Assembly: GCA_002786065.1 (NCBI GenBank)
Contig: NHNY01000012.1
Span: forward strand, 434,001 to 498,000
Length of the DNA stretch: 64,000 bases
Source of the DNA: Microcyclospora pomicola
Taxonomy: Eukaryota > Ascomycota > Dothideomycetes > Capnodiales
Direction of reading: 5' to 3'
Shown: one piece after another, positions 31,985 through 44,569 of the stretch
How the letters are laid out: each line of letters begins with the position of its first letter
How positions within the stretch are numbered: the first letter of the stretch is position 1
Program-made: the position numbers and the translations under genes
Notes under the pieces: model-generated
Databases searched by the model: none
Told to the model about the DNA's origin: nothing
The model's input: the letters and a program-made list of their open reading frames with translations, nothing else

Positions 31985-34900
31985 CTAGCGTTTCCCACCC
32001 TTCTTCTTCGCGGCCACCACGCGGAAAGAGCCATTGCTCTCCTCCTTGGCCGCCACTTCTTTCTGAGGGCCCTTCTTCGCGACTTCACTCCAGCCGCCGC
32101 TGGACTGCTGGCCGGCCGCGCTGCTGCCGAAAGGACTGGCGCTCTTGGGATGGACGGTGGAGTGGTCGACAATGCCGTCATCGGCAAGCTTCTTGCGGCG
32201 CAGGAACTCCTCGGCGAAGTGGCGCGAATCGATCGTGGTCGACGCGCTATGTACGGCCTCCGTGATCAGCTCCACATCGGTACCGAGGGCAACAAGGTTG
32301 GCGACGAACTCGTCAGCTGCAGGAAGTAGTTGTTAGCAAAGGAAGATTGGACCTCCAGGTACATCAAGCAGACTTACCAGAATACATCTTGTTTAGATCC
32401 GTGCGAAGTTCGCCCACAGCCCATTTCTTGAACTCGTCTTGCGCGTTTGCACGGCCAGAGGTCGCCATGCTTGCAGTTCGGGTCGGCGCTTTCTTCACAG
32501 CGGCCTGCAGTGTAGGGATCACGCCAGAGCTCACAGCTCGAGTAGGAGGCGGACCCTGAATGATTGGAGTCTTCATCTTTCCACCAGCCCCGACAGTGGT
32601 CCAAGCACCACCTACCGCTGGAGGAGGAATGCTGATCTTACCAGCCAGGTTAGCGTAGCTCTTGCCCGCCGCAGCGACGGGTGCGACGGCCACAGCGTTA
32701 GCTTGCGCACTTGCTGCCAAAGTAGCTTGTCTTCGCTTTCGGGCTTCCTCCTCCTTCTGGATTTGTGCCATGCTCTTGGCGGAGGCAGGTGCTGCAGGCT
32801 TCTGGGCAACCTTGGCACCCCATGGAGAGGGAGCAGCATTGCTTGGTGTTGCTGGAGAGCCAGTCGCGCCCCAGCTTGCTGAAGCTGGAAGGCCCGGGGC
32901 GACTACGACAACAGCAGCTTGGGCTTGTGCCTCCATTTCTCTCTGGAAAGCAGCTCGGCGAGCAGCAGAAGCAATCTCTTCCTCCTGCGCAGCCTTGCGT
33001 GCTTCAGCCTCTTGGATCTCCTTCAGCGACGGGCCTTTAGGTGCTTCTGCAGGCTCCTTGGCCCATGGTGCTACAGCCACGCTTGGAGTGTCGGTAGACG
33101 GTGTTTGGGAACGATCACGAGAGCTGGTCTGAAGCTGATCTGCGACACTCTGTCTTCCGGTGCGCTGAGCTGCGGGCGCTGGTAGTGGAGACTGCGAAGG
33201 CGCTGGGGGGAAAGGCTGCGGTAGCCCAATCGGCCGTGTTGGTCCATCTTGAGCAGACGCTGCTTTCTGAACTTGTTCGGTCAAGGACAAAGGCTCCTGA
33301 GATTGGGCCTCACGCGTGCCACGAGGAGCTACGCCTTCGGTCTTTGATGTCGCTCTCGAGGTGCTTGATTGGAATCGCGCATCCAATATCCCTGCATTCT
33401 GGCCTTGGAGCGTTTGGAACTCTTGAAGACGCTCGTTGGGCTTTGCCTTGCCATCGGTAGACTGATCCTGAGCAGCGTCGTGCTGAGCTTGCTCTTGCTG
33501 CAGCCTCGTACGATCTTGAAGCATTTGCTGGACCTGTTGCTGACGCGATTCCGCGCCCATTTGCTGCGCTTGCTGCTGCTGTGGGAAAGGCTGTCCTGGA
33601 GCACCAAATTGACCTGTGCCCACGCGGTTGCCAGGATTCAATCTATCCATCATACCAGGGACCTCTTCCTCGCGAATATGTCCTAGCGAATCGACACCGG
33701 CGCCGACTGCTCCAAGACTGCCTCCTGTCTGCGGGCCACGGAAGGAGTTATCGAAAAATCCTTGGGCATGTCCCGCTCCACCAGCCGAAGCAGCTTGAAC
33801 AGGGCTCGCCTGGTACGCATTCGGACTGGTGATCGACCCAAAGCTGGGCTGGGAATGTAGACTGTGCGCACTGCTGTGGTGGTGCAGTTGTGTGGGTAAG
33901 AGTGCACCGTGACCTCCCTGCATCTGCATTCGTTGCGCGATTTGGGCTTGAGCAAGATGTTCCTTCTGCCGAGCCATGAGATACTGCTCCTCTTGCTTGC
34001 GACGCTCGAGCGCGTTCTGTTGATCCGCCGTGAGTGTAGTGCCAAAGCTTGGGAAGCTGGAAGCAAACGGAGGCTGTGCACCTGTGGGAGCAACAGCACT
34101 CGCACCCACTGCTGCACCAACTGGACCACTGGTCGTGCCGCTCGACCATGCAGCAGGGCCAGTGCTTGTTGCAGGACCGTGGGGAATGCCGATCTGTGGA
34201 ACAAGGAAAGGTTCCCTGGAATTACCAATCCTGCGAATCAACTGAGCCAATGGCTCGTAATCGGCGTCTTCGTACTTCTTTACGAGCAGTTCAGGGGAGA
34301 AGAAACCAGCCTTGTACCAATCGTGCATTTCCAATCCAGACCAAGGACCTTGAGTCTGGCCTTGAGGGTCACGATAGATCCATCGCATTCGATCAGGCAT
34401 AACCATAGTACGCTGTTGCGGTTGCGGTGGTTGGTTGGAAGTTGCGGTCTGCTCGGCGCCCTGTTGCGGAGGTCCCTGCGGTGGAGCCCCAAATTGAGCA
34501 GCACTATGTTCTTGAACGGATTGAGGATCCTGTTCATGTTCAAGGAATGGCTGATAAGGGCCTCTCGCTTCATCCTGTCTGGATTCGCCCTGACGCATCT
34601 GGTCCTGCATGGTTGGTGGAAACATGCTTGCCATCCGACTGCTTCCACTGGCGCCGCTCTGCGAGCCGAGCATGCTGCCAGCGCCTAATCCAGCCAGACT
34701 CGGCGACTGCAGTTCGCCCATGGAAGTTGCGAAAATCCCGCCTCCAAAGGGGTTGGCAAGACCAGCAGACTGCCTGCCGGGTGTCCCGAAGCCTCCTTGT
34801 GACGTCGGCCACGCTCCGGCACCAGGTGCTGCGCCGAGAGGCCCCAGGCCACCCAAAACAGGAAACCCCCGATTGGCTCCGACACTGCTGGTCTGACTTC

Positions 34901-36749
34901 GATCACTGGCTGGTCCAGGAATGCCGCCAGCACGTCCAAGGTGATTGAAACCTCCTAGCCCACCAAGACCGCCGAAATGCTGGCCATGATCTTGACCGAA
35001 GCCGCCAAGGCCAGGCAGATGCGCATTGTGAGCATCAGACCCGTCAGTGTCATGATCATCGTCGTTAAGATGCTGACGTTCAGCCGCGTGCTGCTCGGGA
35101 GACTGGTAAGGGTTGGTGTCGGTCGGACTCATTGGCTCGTGACCTCCAGACTGCAGGCCCATCCTCTGCGAAGCTGGAGTTTGTTGAAACGCGTCACGAT
35201 TTTGCAGAAATCCTGAACCAAAGCCATGCGAGTTGTCCGAAGTCATCCCAAACGCACCGAACCCGAATTCGTCTTGGTTGGCAGGCTTACTTGGTGTGCC
35301 GAACCCTCGGCCACCTTTTCTGGGCTGCGGCGGACTAAGGTCGGACTCGGCTGCCAGTGCAGCACTTCCACTTGGTATGGCATCGTCTTCGTCCTCAGAC
35401 ACAGCATGTCCAGGGTTTTGACGCCCCTGGAGTCTCCAAGATTCGTTCTCTTTGACTTGAGGCAGGCTTGACAGACTGGGCTTCGGCTCCACAGTACTCT
35501 GACCCACGTCTTCGGAGCTGTCTTTGGAAAGCAGACTTTTGAATCTGCTCTCCGATCGCCCATTGCCAGGCGCGTTGCGCTTGTCTGCTTGATGTGCTGG
35601 TACACTCCCTGAGCCAAAGCTTCCAAATGACCCCATTGGACCCGCACTTGCAGGCGTGGTCAACCAGGGCGACGAAGGCGAAGAAAAACCAGCGCTCATC
35701 GGTCCAGTCTGGTGTCTCTTCAAACTGCCAAACGGATGTGCGGCGGACTTGTCCCCACCCTCAGCATCATCAGCCTTGCTCGTGTCCTTGATATCTGTTC
35801 GTCGACGGAGAAGAGATGGCGGAGGCGAAGGAGCACGGTGCTCGTCTCGCGCTACCGTCGGTGAGGCTAGGCCGTTCGACGGGAACGGAAATGACTCGCT
35901 GGTCTCGCGACGACGGCCAAGACCTCGAGAGATAGAGGGTGATGGTATTCCGAAGCCGCCTGGGGTGGTTCCGCCAGAGATCGAGATCTTGCGGCCGGCA
36001 CCGCCATTAGCCTGCTGATTGTCCTTGTTGGTTGCCGACGGCTTCAGCGGTGTGTTGATGGATGAGGCGAAACGCTGCGATGGCGAGTTAGCATGATGTT
36101 TTCCCAATCTGCAGGACGCCCATAGCCTACATCTCTCTCCTCATCATCCAACTCGACTAGACCAATCGGTTCCACCGCTCCATCCTTATCCCAACATGCA
36201 TCCAGACCTGCCTGAACATCTCTTGCATGGTCTCCTCTTCCCCAGCCCGGTGTTGCCTGGCCATTCGTGGCCTCGGGCTGCCAGCCTCCCACGTACAGAC
36301 TCGGTAGACCCTCTCTCAGAGCGCCATCCACTCCAGCTTGCGATCTGAACAAGTCCAAGAGCTGATCTTTGGAGTACCGGGCTTCGGGCAGCATGCCGTT
36401 GCGATGGGGAGGAACGTAGCGGGGTGGCGGATGGGAGGCAGGGGCACTGGCATCGGTCGAGCCCTGGGTTGCTTGTGTCACTGATGCTGCCGTTGATGAT
36501 CTGCGGAACGTCTGTGTGGCGCCATTGGTTCTTCGTGCCCTGTGGTGGTGTGGTGGGTCAGCAAACTTCCTCCCGTACCAGTACCTGCATCGCTCTACAT
36601 GTTTGCAGCTGCCCATGTCTCCACCCTCATGAAGTCCTGCACCGCCGCTGGAAAGAGGCAAGAACTTACCATTCCGAGCTGATCCCACGTGTCGAGTTCG
36701 AACTTGAGTTGCTATTGCCCGCCGCAGCAGATGCGAAGGAGGTTGCCAT
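31985..36749 (-). CDS. Large GYF-domain protein (Smy2/GIGYF-like)
   Basis: GYF domains bind proline-rich ligands; relatives act in mRNA-associated repression and COPII-linked transport. Four exons: 36670-36749, 36131-36539, 32378-36074 and 31985-32316; 1505 aa, phases consistent. The N-terminus MATSFASAAAGNSNSSS is typical of fungal members, followed by PPPRYVPPHRNG and an acidic CWDKDGAVEPIGLVELDDEE block. The GYF domain lies near residues 722-790: RWIYRDPQGQTQGPWSGLEM, then HDWYKAGFFSPELLVKKYED, with the core GPW and F/WY residues intact. The rest is low complexity: Gly/Phe/Pro-rich before the domain, Gln-rich coiled coil after it (EEQYLMARQKEHLAQAQIAQ), then Ala-rich helices. The C-terminal 112 residues (DEFKKWAVGELRTDL to AKKKGGKR) include a conserved segment with FAEEFLRRKKLADDGIVDHS. 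Confidence 0.93.
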
Positions 36750-37684
36750 CCTGAATGCGCTGGCACAGATGTGGCTCGTGGAGGAGGAGCTGTGTCTTTA
36801 AAGAGGAGGATGATCGAGGTAGTGTTACACCAGCGAGACCGCAAGGGTGATGTGAACTGTATATAACGTGATGATACGATGGTTGGTAATTTAGGTAGCG
36901 AGTTTGTCGAGGCAAGACAATGACGGCGATGATTTGATGTTTTTCGGATTTCTTCGAGAGTGTTTTTTAATTACATGTGTTCGATCACGGTCGAATGCTG
37001 CTGCCCCGGCCACGCTTTGTGCTTCGTCCATTTCCGAATTCTGAGAGGCGGCGGCGCCGGCGGGAGCTTCACCACATTCGGATTGGCCCCGCCTTGACTG
37101 CATCACGATGCCGGGAGCACACGACACGCCTGGACGTGTCGAAATTCTCCGGCTTTTCTGCTGGACAGCGGGTGAACAGACATGCATTCTTCGTCACCCT
37201 TCTACAAGCTTTGTTCTACACGATATGACGGGTAGCAGTTCGATCAGTCCTACCGCGGCTCGGCGAGTTGAGGGTTGACAGCGACAACATGCATCGGCGA
37301 GCGTAGCTACGGAGCACGGCGTAGCTTGAGCTCTAGCTTAACGTGTCATGTTCGCGTCTAATTTGCGCAACGTACAATTGAGGCTCGCCGAGGTCGTCTT
37401 CATGTGCACTCTTCCAAGTGGTCTACTGTACAACTATCAGTACCACCGCGAGAATGTGGTGGATTCGCATCCTGGCTGAATTTCTTGCAATTGTGTGGAC
37501 TATTCGTCAGTCTTGATTGTCTCGAGGTCGGGCACTGCGGTGGTGAGCATAGGCTACATGCATGAAGTCCAAAAGTGGCATGGTAATCTTGGAAGAAACC
37601 CCGAGTCCAACAAGCTGGCTCAGTACGCTTCAAACCACTGATGGTATTGCACCTTGCTGCGGATCTCATGTCTACTTCACCACA
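36750..37684. promoter_or_regulatory. GYF-gene upstream region, about 935 bp
   Basis: It lies between two minus-strand genes and holds the GYF-gene promoter and the TTC27 3' flank. No gene is recognised. Confidence 0.4.
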
Positions 37685-40555
37685 TCAGCTCTTGAGATCA
37701 GCCATCCTTTCCTGTAATCTCTCCCAACCTTCGGTCCCCTCCCAGCTCCCCTTCCCCTTTCCCAGTATCCCGCGCACCGCACTTCGAGCTTTGAATCTCC
37801 AGTCCTTCGCCACCAGCTCTCCGGCACCCATCCCCTCCGTACGTTCCTGTTCGCCCAGGCTCTCATAGCTATCACACAGCCTGACCGTCGCCTCGACAAC
37901 TCCGTTCCACCGCGCCTCCTTTTCGGTCTCCCATCCGGGTTGTGACGTGATGGCTCTCCATGCTTTTTCTTCGGCGTCCAGTGCTGACGAAGGCCTTTTA
38001 CGCCACAGCGCCAGTTTGCCGACGAGGTACCAGAGCGGCGCCGAAGCTGTGATCAAGGGGACGATGCTCTCATCGACGAGCTTGACAAAGGTGCGTGCGA
38101 TGCCCGGCTTCGTGGGGTCGTAGCTCTCTGTATTGGCGATGATATACTGGGTGAATCGCTCGAGAATGTCGACATCAAGACATTTCTCGCCATCAGTCTT
38201 GCCACGCAGGTCAATGATTCGTCTTTGCGCTGAGAGCAGAGCGTTATAATCTGGGGGAGAGACCGAAGCAGCGACTATCAGCACATTGTCCCAGATGCGG
38301 TACGAGTCGTGCTTGAGGGTTGCTGCTCTTTTGAGAGCTTTCAGTGCATCCTGCCTGTTCTGTTGCAACTGATGCCGCACGGAGGCAGTCGTGGTATCAG
38401 TAGTAAAATGCTCGTCCTCATCGTCCAGCTTAGTCGCGGGAGTGTCTGCATCTCGGCTCTTTTCTTCGGGCTCGATCTTGAGAAGGGCTGCAGCCAAATT
38501 GCTCCATGATTCAGCGTCAGTCTCGTCCAATTGCACGCATCGAGAGAAAGCTTCGACCGCTTTTGGGAATTGTGCAAGCTCAAGGAGGACACAGCCAAGT
38601 GCGAACCAGCTGCTCTGGTTGAGCTGATTGACCCTCAGACTTTTGCTGTAAGCATCCGCCGCCTTGACGTAATCTCGAGCGGAGAAGTAATGCCGACCGA
38701 GCGAACGCTGAGCACGAGCGTATCGCTGATTTGACACTTCCCACGCTTTTTCATACATTTCGGTAGACTGATCAATGTCACCCATAATGCAGAACAAACG
38801 AGGGGCGTCTTGAGGTAGTGGATCCCTTGCCGGGCCTTCCCAAGTTTCATCGTCGTCCGTACTTTCTTCTGGTACACTGGGCCCGCCATTTGTAGCGTGG
38901 AAAAGCTGTTTCCTGACCGTTCTCTTTGCCTTGTCTTCGCGTTCGGTGGCGGCCCAGCACAGCGCAGCTTCTGCCCACATCTCGAGTCTTTCGTATATCT
39001 CGAGAGCAGATCTTAATCCCCCGAGCTGAACCCATCTTGCAGCGAGCTCGGCTTCAAGATCCCAGCGAGTAGGCGAAGCGAGCTGGAAGACATAACGGAG
39101 CCGATCAGTGACAGGTGCGCTCTCAGACTCCTTGGCTCGTGGAAGGAATGACGTTGCCTGCTCAGTCACCGCAGTGATAGAGGCTGCTGTTCCTGGTTCG
39201 ACGGTGGCAGTATCTGCTATGACTTGATCGACCAAGGCTTGTAGTTGGAGTAGTCCGCGCTCAATCGTACGAGATTTGTAACCCTCTACCCGACTTCGAA
39301 CCAGCAATGCTTGGGTATAGACCTGCCAATTAGAGCTACCGCCATCTAGGACTCTTGTAGCATAAGGAAGGGTCTCCTCTCTTGTAAGACCGTCGCTAGG
39401 TGATGTATTTGTTATTGAAGAAGCGAGCTCAAGCAAGATTATGGCATCCAAAGGATCAAGTTGGGGCTGGTTGGACGGATCAAGTGATATCAAATTTTCA
39501 GGTAGTGATGCCGCATCCTGGATAGCCAGCGAGTCTGCTGATGGCTCAGAAAATGATATCGACTCTAGAAGTGTATCGTCGTTCAGATCAAGATTGATAG
39601 GCCTCGAAGCGATATCTTCGTTTGCAGCAGCTTTGCCGCCCTCCTTTTTCCCCGACAGAGTTTGCGTGTCATGAGGCTCACTTGAGCTGCTTTTCGCTAA
39701 CACCACCAATTGACTGATATCATGCTGTTGAAACTTGGTCCGCTTACCAAGTAAACCAGTCAGCGCAAACTCGAATCGTCGGAGAGCTTTTGCTTGTTCC
39801 AAATCACTTCGAGCAAGCTTATCGAGACCATGATGTATATGTATCGAAGCTCGTTCTAAAAGGAACTCCACCTGAACGTTGTGCGAAAGCCCAGGCGCCT
39901 CATTGCTGACAAATATATCGTTGTGTAGGAGGTCGAGATCGTCGTAAATGATATCTTGCAGCGTTGACGATACTTCGGATAGTAGTTTTTGCTGCATGAA
40001 CACCACTCTCATCTTGGCCCACCTAGCCGCTGCTAAGTTCTTGATGATCGGAGGACATGTCATGACCACTTCTGCAAGGCACAAAAGCTCAACATTTGGC
40101 GTGAGCTTGTACGAGCCGATGCCATCCTGGCTCAAACCCGTGGTCATTGCATTTCGAAGGTTCTCGGTCTTTTTTAGGTCTTGCGCCACAGAATCCGGGA
40201 ACAACGTTCTTGCGGAAGAGAAAGGCAAAGGAGGTCCAGTCACGTTGGACTGCAGGAAAGCGAGCAAGGCAGCATAGCCAATACAAAATACGATGATCTG
40301 GGTTTTCGCATCTGACCGGTCCCTTAACAAAGTAGACACGCGTTGGAAGATGTAATCATTCCAAGTGCTGGAATCTTCCAACCTGATCGACTGGAGTTTG
40401 AGATGTTCAGCATGTCCAAAAATCGCCTGAGCTTCTGCAGTTTGTAGCAAGTGCTCATATTCGCCGTTCTCGAGTTTATCGAGAAAGGACTTTGTTTGAG
40501 CAGCAACTTCCTCTGGAAGGCTGCGACGCAGCCAGCTAACAAGAGCGTCTGTCAT
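37685..40555 (-). CDS. EMW1: TPR protein TTC27 / Emw1 homologue
   Basis: An essential tetratricopeptide protein; yeast Emw1 is linked to cell-wall integrity and glucosidase assembly, and human TTC27 to snRNP/R2TP-type assembly. A single exon codes for 956 aa, longer than most TTC27 proteins but with the same layout. The first 400 residues are helical and poorly conserved, with FALTGLLGKRTKFQQHDISQ as a family landmark. The conserved middle shows YERLEMWAEAALCWAATERE. TPR units follow: RAQRSLGRHYFSARDYVKAA, then SSWFALGCVLLELAQFPKAV and AESWSNLAAALLK. An acidic/Thr-rich insert is followed by HDSYRIWDNVLIVA. The start MTDALVSWLRRSLPEE is the only sensible ATG. Confidence 0.92.
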   Translation of the reverse strand: MTDALVSWLRRSLPEEVAAQTKSFLDKLENGEYEHLLQTAEAQAIFGHAEHLKLQSIRLEDSSTWNDYIFQRVSTLLRDRSDAKTQIIVFCIGYAALLAFLQSNVTGPPLPFSSARTLFPDSVAQDLKKTENLRNAMTTGLSQDGIGSYKLTPNVELLCLAEVVMTCPPIIKNLAAARWAKMRVVFMQQKLLSEVSSTLQDIIYDDLDLLHNDIFVSNEAPGLSHNVQVEFLLERASIHIHHGLDKLARSDLEQAKALRRFEFALTGLLGKRTKFQQHDISQLVVLAKSSSSEPHDTQTLSGKKEGGKAAANEDIASRPINLDLNDDTLLESISFSEPSADSLAIQDAASLPENLISLDPSNQPQLDPLDAIILLELASSITNTSPSDGLTREETLPYATRVLDGGSSNWQVYTQALLVRSRVEGYKSRTIERGLLQLQALVDQVIADTATVEPGTAASITAVTEQATSFLPRAKESESAPVTDRLRYVFQLASPTRWDLEAELAARWVQLGGLRSALEIYERLEMWAEAALCWAATEREDKAKRTVRKQLFHATNGGPSVPEESTDDDETWEGPARDPLPQDAPRLFCIMGDIDQSTEMYEKAWEVSNQRYARAQRSLGRHYFSARDYVKAADAYSKSLRVNQLNQSSWFALGCVLLELAQFPKAVEAFSRCVQLDETDAESWSNLAAALLKIEPEEKSRDADTPATKLDDEDEHFTTDTTTASVRHQLQQNRQDALKALKRAATLKHDSYRIWDNVLIVAASVSPPDYNALLSAQRRIIDLRGKTDGEKCLDVDILERFTQYIIANTESYDPTKPGIARTFVKLVDESIVPLITASAPLWYLVGKLALWRKRPSSALDAEEKAWRAITSQPGWETEKEARWNGVVEATVRLCDSYESLGEQERTEGMGAGELVAKDWRFKARSAVRGILGKGKGSWEGTEGWERLQERMADLKS

Positions 40556-40960
40556 GATCGCAATCTACTACTGGCCTTCACCGTGCAATTATTTCAGTGG
40601 GAGAGCAGTATACCGACATTCAACTCATCAACAAGAAACTTTTTGAGGCCGAGTCACCAATTTGGTGGAATCGTCGGCCTCAGCCGCGCCAAGGAACCAA
40701 TCACATCACTTGCGACCTTCTCTCCATCTCTCCATGGGCTTCGGAGAATGATTACATGTACAGAGTCCGTCGACACCGACAGGCGAGCGCAAGGTAGCTG
40801 CTGCGCTCAGACAGCTGAATCGCCTCTGGCATAGAGATCTGATAAAGGTAGTACGTGGGCACGAGCACAACTCACCTTTCTTTCGCTACGTCTGCCAAGA
40901 CGACGCAATCCCCGCTTTGATGATCCCTAGGTTTGTGTACATACTGTTGCCACTACCCTC
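40556..40960. promoter_or_regulatory. Divergent promoter region, about 405 bp
   Basis: It lies between TTC27 (-) and the GH92 gene (+), which are transcribed away from each other. No ORF of note is seen. Confidence 0.45.
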
Positions 40961-43634
40961 ATGCTTTTCAGCATTGCGGTAACGATGTTGGACTGGTCGA
41001 GATGGGCTGCGGCGCCTCTATTGAGTGTCGCTTCAAACTATCATGATAATGCTGGCGTCCTCCAGTACGTCAACCCCAAGATTGGGACTTACGGCATTAC
41101 ACCGAACGGCAATGGTGGAATGATACCTTCGGTATCCGTTCCATTTGGCATGACAAGATGGACTCCCCAGACCCGCGAGAACTTCATATCTCAATGTCCA
41201 TACAACGACGCAGACCGGTATATCCATGGTTTCCAGGGTACGCGGTTACAGCCGTACGTGTCATGGCCAGCCACTGATGTTTCGTCTAGTATGTGACAGC
41301 CCTCGTCCTCTTGGCTAAACACTCGTGTACTGAGAGAACCCTCTCGAAGGCCACTCACCAGTGCGGTCCCACTCTAGGACTGTCCAACGTTCGTGTGACT
41401 GACAACTGCGCAGACCTGCTATATGGATGGGTGAATCTGGCCAAGTAGTCATTGTGCCAGGGTTGGGGGAAGTGAAACCTTTATTCACTGAGCGAGCTCA
41501 TGCTTTCGAAAAGGTCAATGAGGTCAGCACACCGTACATTTATGAGGTCATTATGGCTGCTGCTGCCATAGATGCTGGAGACAATGCTACGGAAAGTATT
41601 TTCAGTCCAGTACCTGGAGGTGAGCAGCCGGTTCCCACAATCGTAAGCGAGGGCGCGAATGGTCGTGCTCGGCGCAGCACTCAGGATGACGCGACTGAAT
41701 CGTCAGGTGCTCACAGAGTTTCGGGCATTGCAGAAGATCACGAGCTTATGATTCAAGTGGCTATGACTGCAACCTCTCATGCTGGGCGACTCAAGCTGAA
41801 CTTCGGAGCCAGGCATCATCTCCAGCCAGCGAGATACGAGACGGAAGAACTTGAGCCTTACATATTCATACAGGCCACGAGGCAGAACTGGACAGGCCAG
41901 ATGCAGATTGATCCCCAGTCTCGCGAGATCTTCGGGAGCAACCCACAACGGCAAGACTATGCTCTTGGCCCGACGCGAGCCCCCGGCTTCAGTGGCTATT
42001 TCGTTTCTCGTTTCTCACATGGCTTCTCGTCCTACGGCGTAACACACGGAGGCAGCGTTGTGTCGGGCGCACTGAGTGGTGAAGGCGCACATCTTGGGGC
42101 CTACGTTAGGTTTGACCATAGTGCCACGGCTGTAGAGGTCCGCACCGGCGTTTCATTCGTCAGCGTTGAGCAAGCTCGCAGGAATCTGGACGGTGAAATG
42201 CCCAACGGCAGAAGGTTCGAAGAGACTGTAGATGCAGTGAAGCAGGCTTGGCTGGACAAGATTGGCCGCGTCACAATTGAAGGCATCAATGATACCTCCC
42301 CCGAACATGATCCTCGGACAATTTTCTATACAGGACTCTTCCATGCCTTGCAGTATCCTTCGGACTTCTCGGAACCTCTCAGCAATGGATCACGAGTTCG
42401 CTACAGTGGCTACACCGATAGTGTCCATACTGCTGACGATAGCTATTACCAAAGCTGGTCGATATGGGACACGTACCGTGCGGAACATAGCTTGTTGGCC
42501 ATTTTTGCCCCGGAAAGGATTGACGGTATGATGAGATCTCTCCTCAAGATCTTCGGGTGGAGTGGTAGACTGCCTATGTGGGCCAATGTGGTTGAAACAA
42601 ACATCATGATTGGCACACACGTAGATGCCGTCCTTGCCAATGCCCTAGTCCGTGGCTTCAATGCTTTCGACATTGGGACAGCCTGGGCAGGTGTCAGGAA
42701 GAATGCTTTTGAGCCTCCAGTAAATGATACGGATCTCCTCCATTATGATCGTGAAGGATATACGCCTGCGGAAGCACGAGCCGGCCTCACTGCATACCTT
42801 TCCAAAGGATTTGTATCCAACGACCGATGGGCCGAATCAGCCTCAAGGACCCTGGACTACGCATTTGATGACTATGCTGCTTCCATCGTAGCAGGATACG
42901 CCGGAGATACGGACTCGGCCGCACTACTGCGGGATCGGAGTCGGAATTTCCGCACCATATATAACACGAATACCACTTTCATGGAAGCGAGGAATGCGAA
43001 TGGAACTTGGGCCGGCAGTGAACAAGGTTGGACAGAAGGTGATGATTGGGTCTACACTTTCAACGTGATGCACGACCCTGATGGCCTAATTGACTTGGTC
43101 GGTGGACGAGAACAGCTGAAAGCTAAGCTTGATGCACATTTCGAGGGTGGCCATAACGATCACTCGAATGAGCCTTCTCATCATGTGCCGTACATGTATG
43201 CTGCAATCGGGTATCCCGCAAACACTCAGAATCCAACCCGCGCCATCGCTACTTCAAACTATAACGCCACATCTGGTGGACTCAGCGGTAACGAGGATCT
43301 TGGTCAGATGAGTGCATGGTATGTGTTTTCTGCCTTAGGATTCTACCCGCTAAATCCGGCCTCGGAAGTATACGTTGTTGGCGCGCCATTCTTCGAAAAA
43401 GTCTCCATCCAGTTACCAGCTAGTCCTGCTGCTGGTGGGTACGAACAGCATGAGTTGATCATCGAGGCACCACATGCGCCAAAGTGGCCTTTTGTGAAGA
43501 GCTTGGAAGTCGATGGCGTCAACGTGGAATCGCCATTCTTAACGCATGGCCAGATCGTGCGTTCAAGGACAATAGTCTTTGAGATGGCAGATGTCCCTCA
43601 GGCCTGGGGTAGTGCCTCGAACAACAGGTTGTAA
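40961..43634 (+). CDS. Glycoside hydrolase family 92 alpha-mannosidase-like protein
   Basis: GH92 enzymes remove alpha-linked mannose from glycans. Two exons, 40961-41253 and 41414-43634, joined across a 160-nt intron (GTACGT..CAG, phase 2), give 837 aa. An alternative donor at 41245 (GTTACA, same phase) would drop three residues and cannot be excluded. The N-terminus (MLFSIAVTMLDWSRWAAAPL) is hydrophobic and may be a signal peptide. Family landmarks: LQYVNPKIGTYGITPNGNGG, VSVPFGMTRWTPQT, GFQGTR, PAIWMGESGQV, SIWDTYRAEHSLLAIFAPER, WAGSEQGWTEGDDWVYTFNV and LSGNEDLGQMSAWYVFSALG with the catalytic acid region, then GFYPLNPASEVYVVG. The motifs look complete. The gene shares a short promoter region with TTC27. 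Confidence 0.9.
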
Positions 43635-43875
43635 TCGCCAATCAGGACGAGCAAACCTTCACCACACAAGAGCTTGTCAACCATGATCAAGGCCACAGTA
43701 CCTTGCCGATTGTCGTCATGGTCGAGTCGTAGTGCCGCACCCTTTCAGCAGATACGTCGATGACTTTGTTCCTGAATTCTAGCGTGTGGCGCGACTTATG
43801 ATGACTATATATATATGTGACATTCTGCCCTGGATCTTCTACCTCTAATACCTATGAAGCTTTCGACCGATTGTT

Positions 43876-44526
43876 ATGGGAGTCGTTCTGTCTTGCTTGA
43901 AAGTGGATAATTCCGACGTCTCAATGGCGTCTGGCAAGGCGACTCCGACGACTCCTCCCAACAAGAAGCAAAGAGCAGACCTGTCTTCCGAGTATGTTGT
44001 CATGTTCTTCGCCTTATAAGACACTGACGATGCTAACATGGACACAACAAGTCATAGACACCAGTCAAATAACAAAGCATCATCTAGTCGATCTGGAACC
44101 TCGATACGCATGAGCACAGATGACGCCAAACCAGGGACATCAATCTCTTCGCGAATGGATCAAGAGGATTCAAAGAGTGTTGCCAGTAGTGATAGCTGGA
44201 GAACGTACGCGACCTCCTCCTCGGATGCCAACAGTATCGTTCAATCCCGGGATCCGCGTACTCTCGAGGAAGGACGTGTCTGCGAGGCAGACTCGGTCCA
44301 CAATCAGCGCTCGTTTCCCAAGAAACTTCCCATTGGACGGCCGTCTAAGAAAAGAGGAACGTATATTGCCAACGAGTCGCCTGAATCACCGACCCGAGTA
44401 CCTGAAGCCTGGGCGAAACTCAAGGAAAGAAGGGCTGCTTCTGGACGGCGACTCAGAGGAAGCAAAGAAGGCGACGTGACGCAAGAAAGTCTTGAATCGC
44501 ATGCAGAAAAGCGAGAGCCGTCGTGA
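43876..44526 (+). CDS. Small Ser/Lys-rich protein with N-myristoylation signal, function unknown
   Basis: No family recognised. Exons 43876-43991 and 44052-44526 are joined over a 60-nt intron (GTATGT..AAG, phase 2; a GCTAAC branch-point-like sequence lies inside), giving 196 aa. The N-terminus MGVVLSCLK fits the myristoylation consensus (Gly2, Ser6), and the adjacent Cys7 could be palmitoylated, so membrane attachment is predicted. The remainder is polar and disordered: TPTTPPNKKQRADLSS, a Ser-rich middle, a basic block KKLPIGRPSKKRG, and a C-terminal segment PTRVPEAWAKLKERRAASGR with more charge. Splicing is needed to bring the myristoyl start in frame with the long second exon, which supports the model. 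Confidence 0.65.
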
Positions 44527-44569
44527 GCGGTCGCTCTCGTTGTTATCACATGTGAAATTCAGCGACAAT

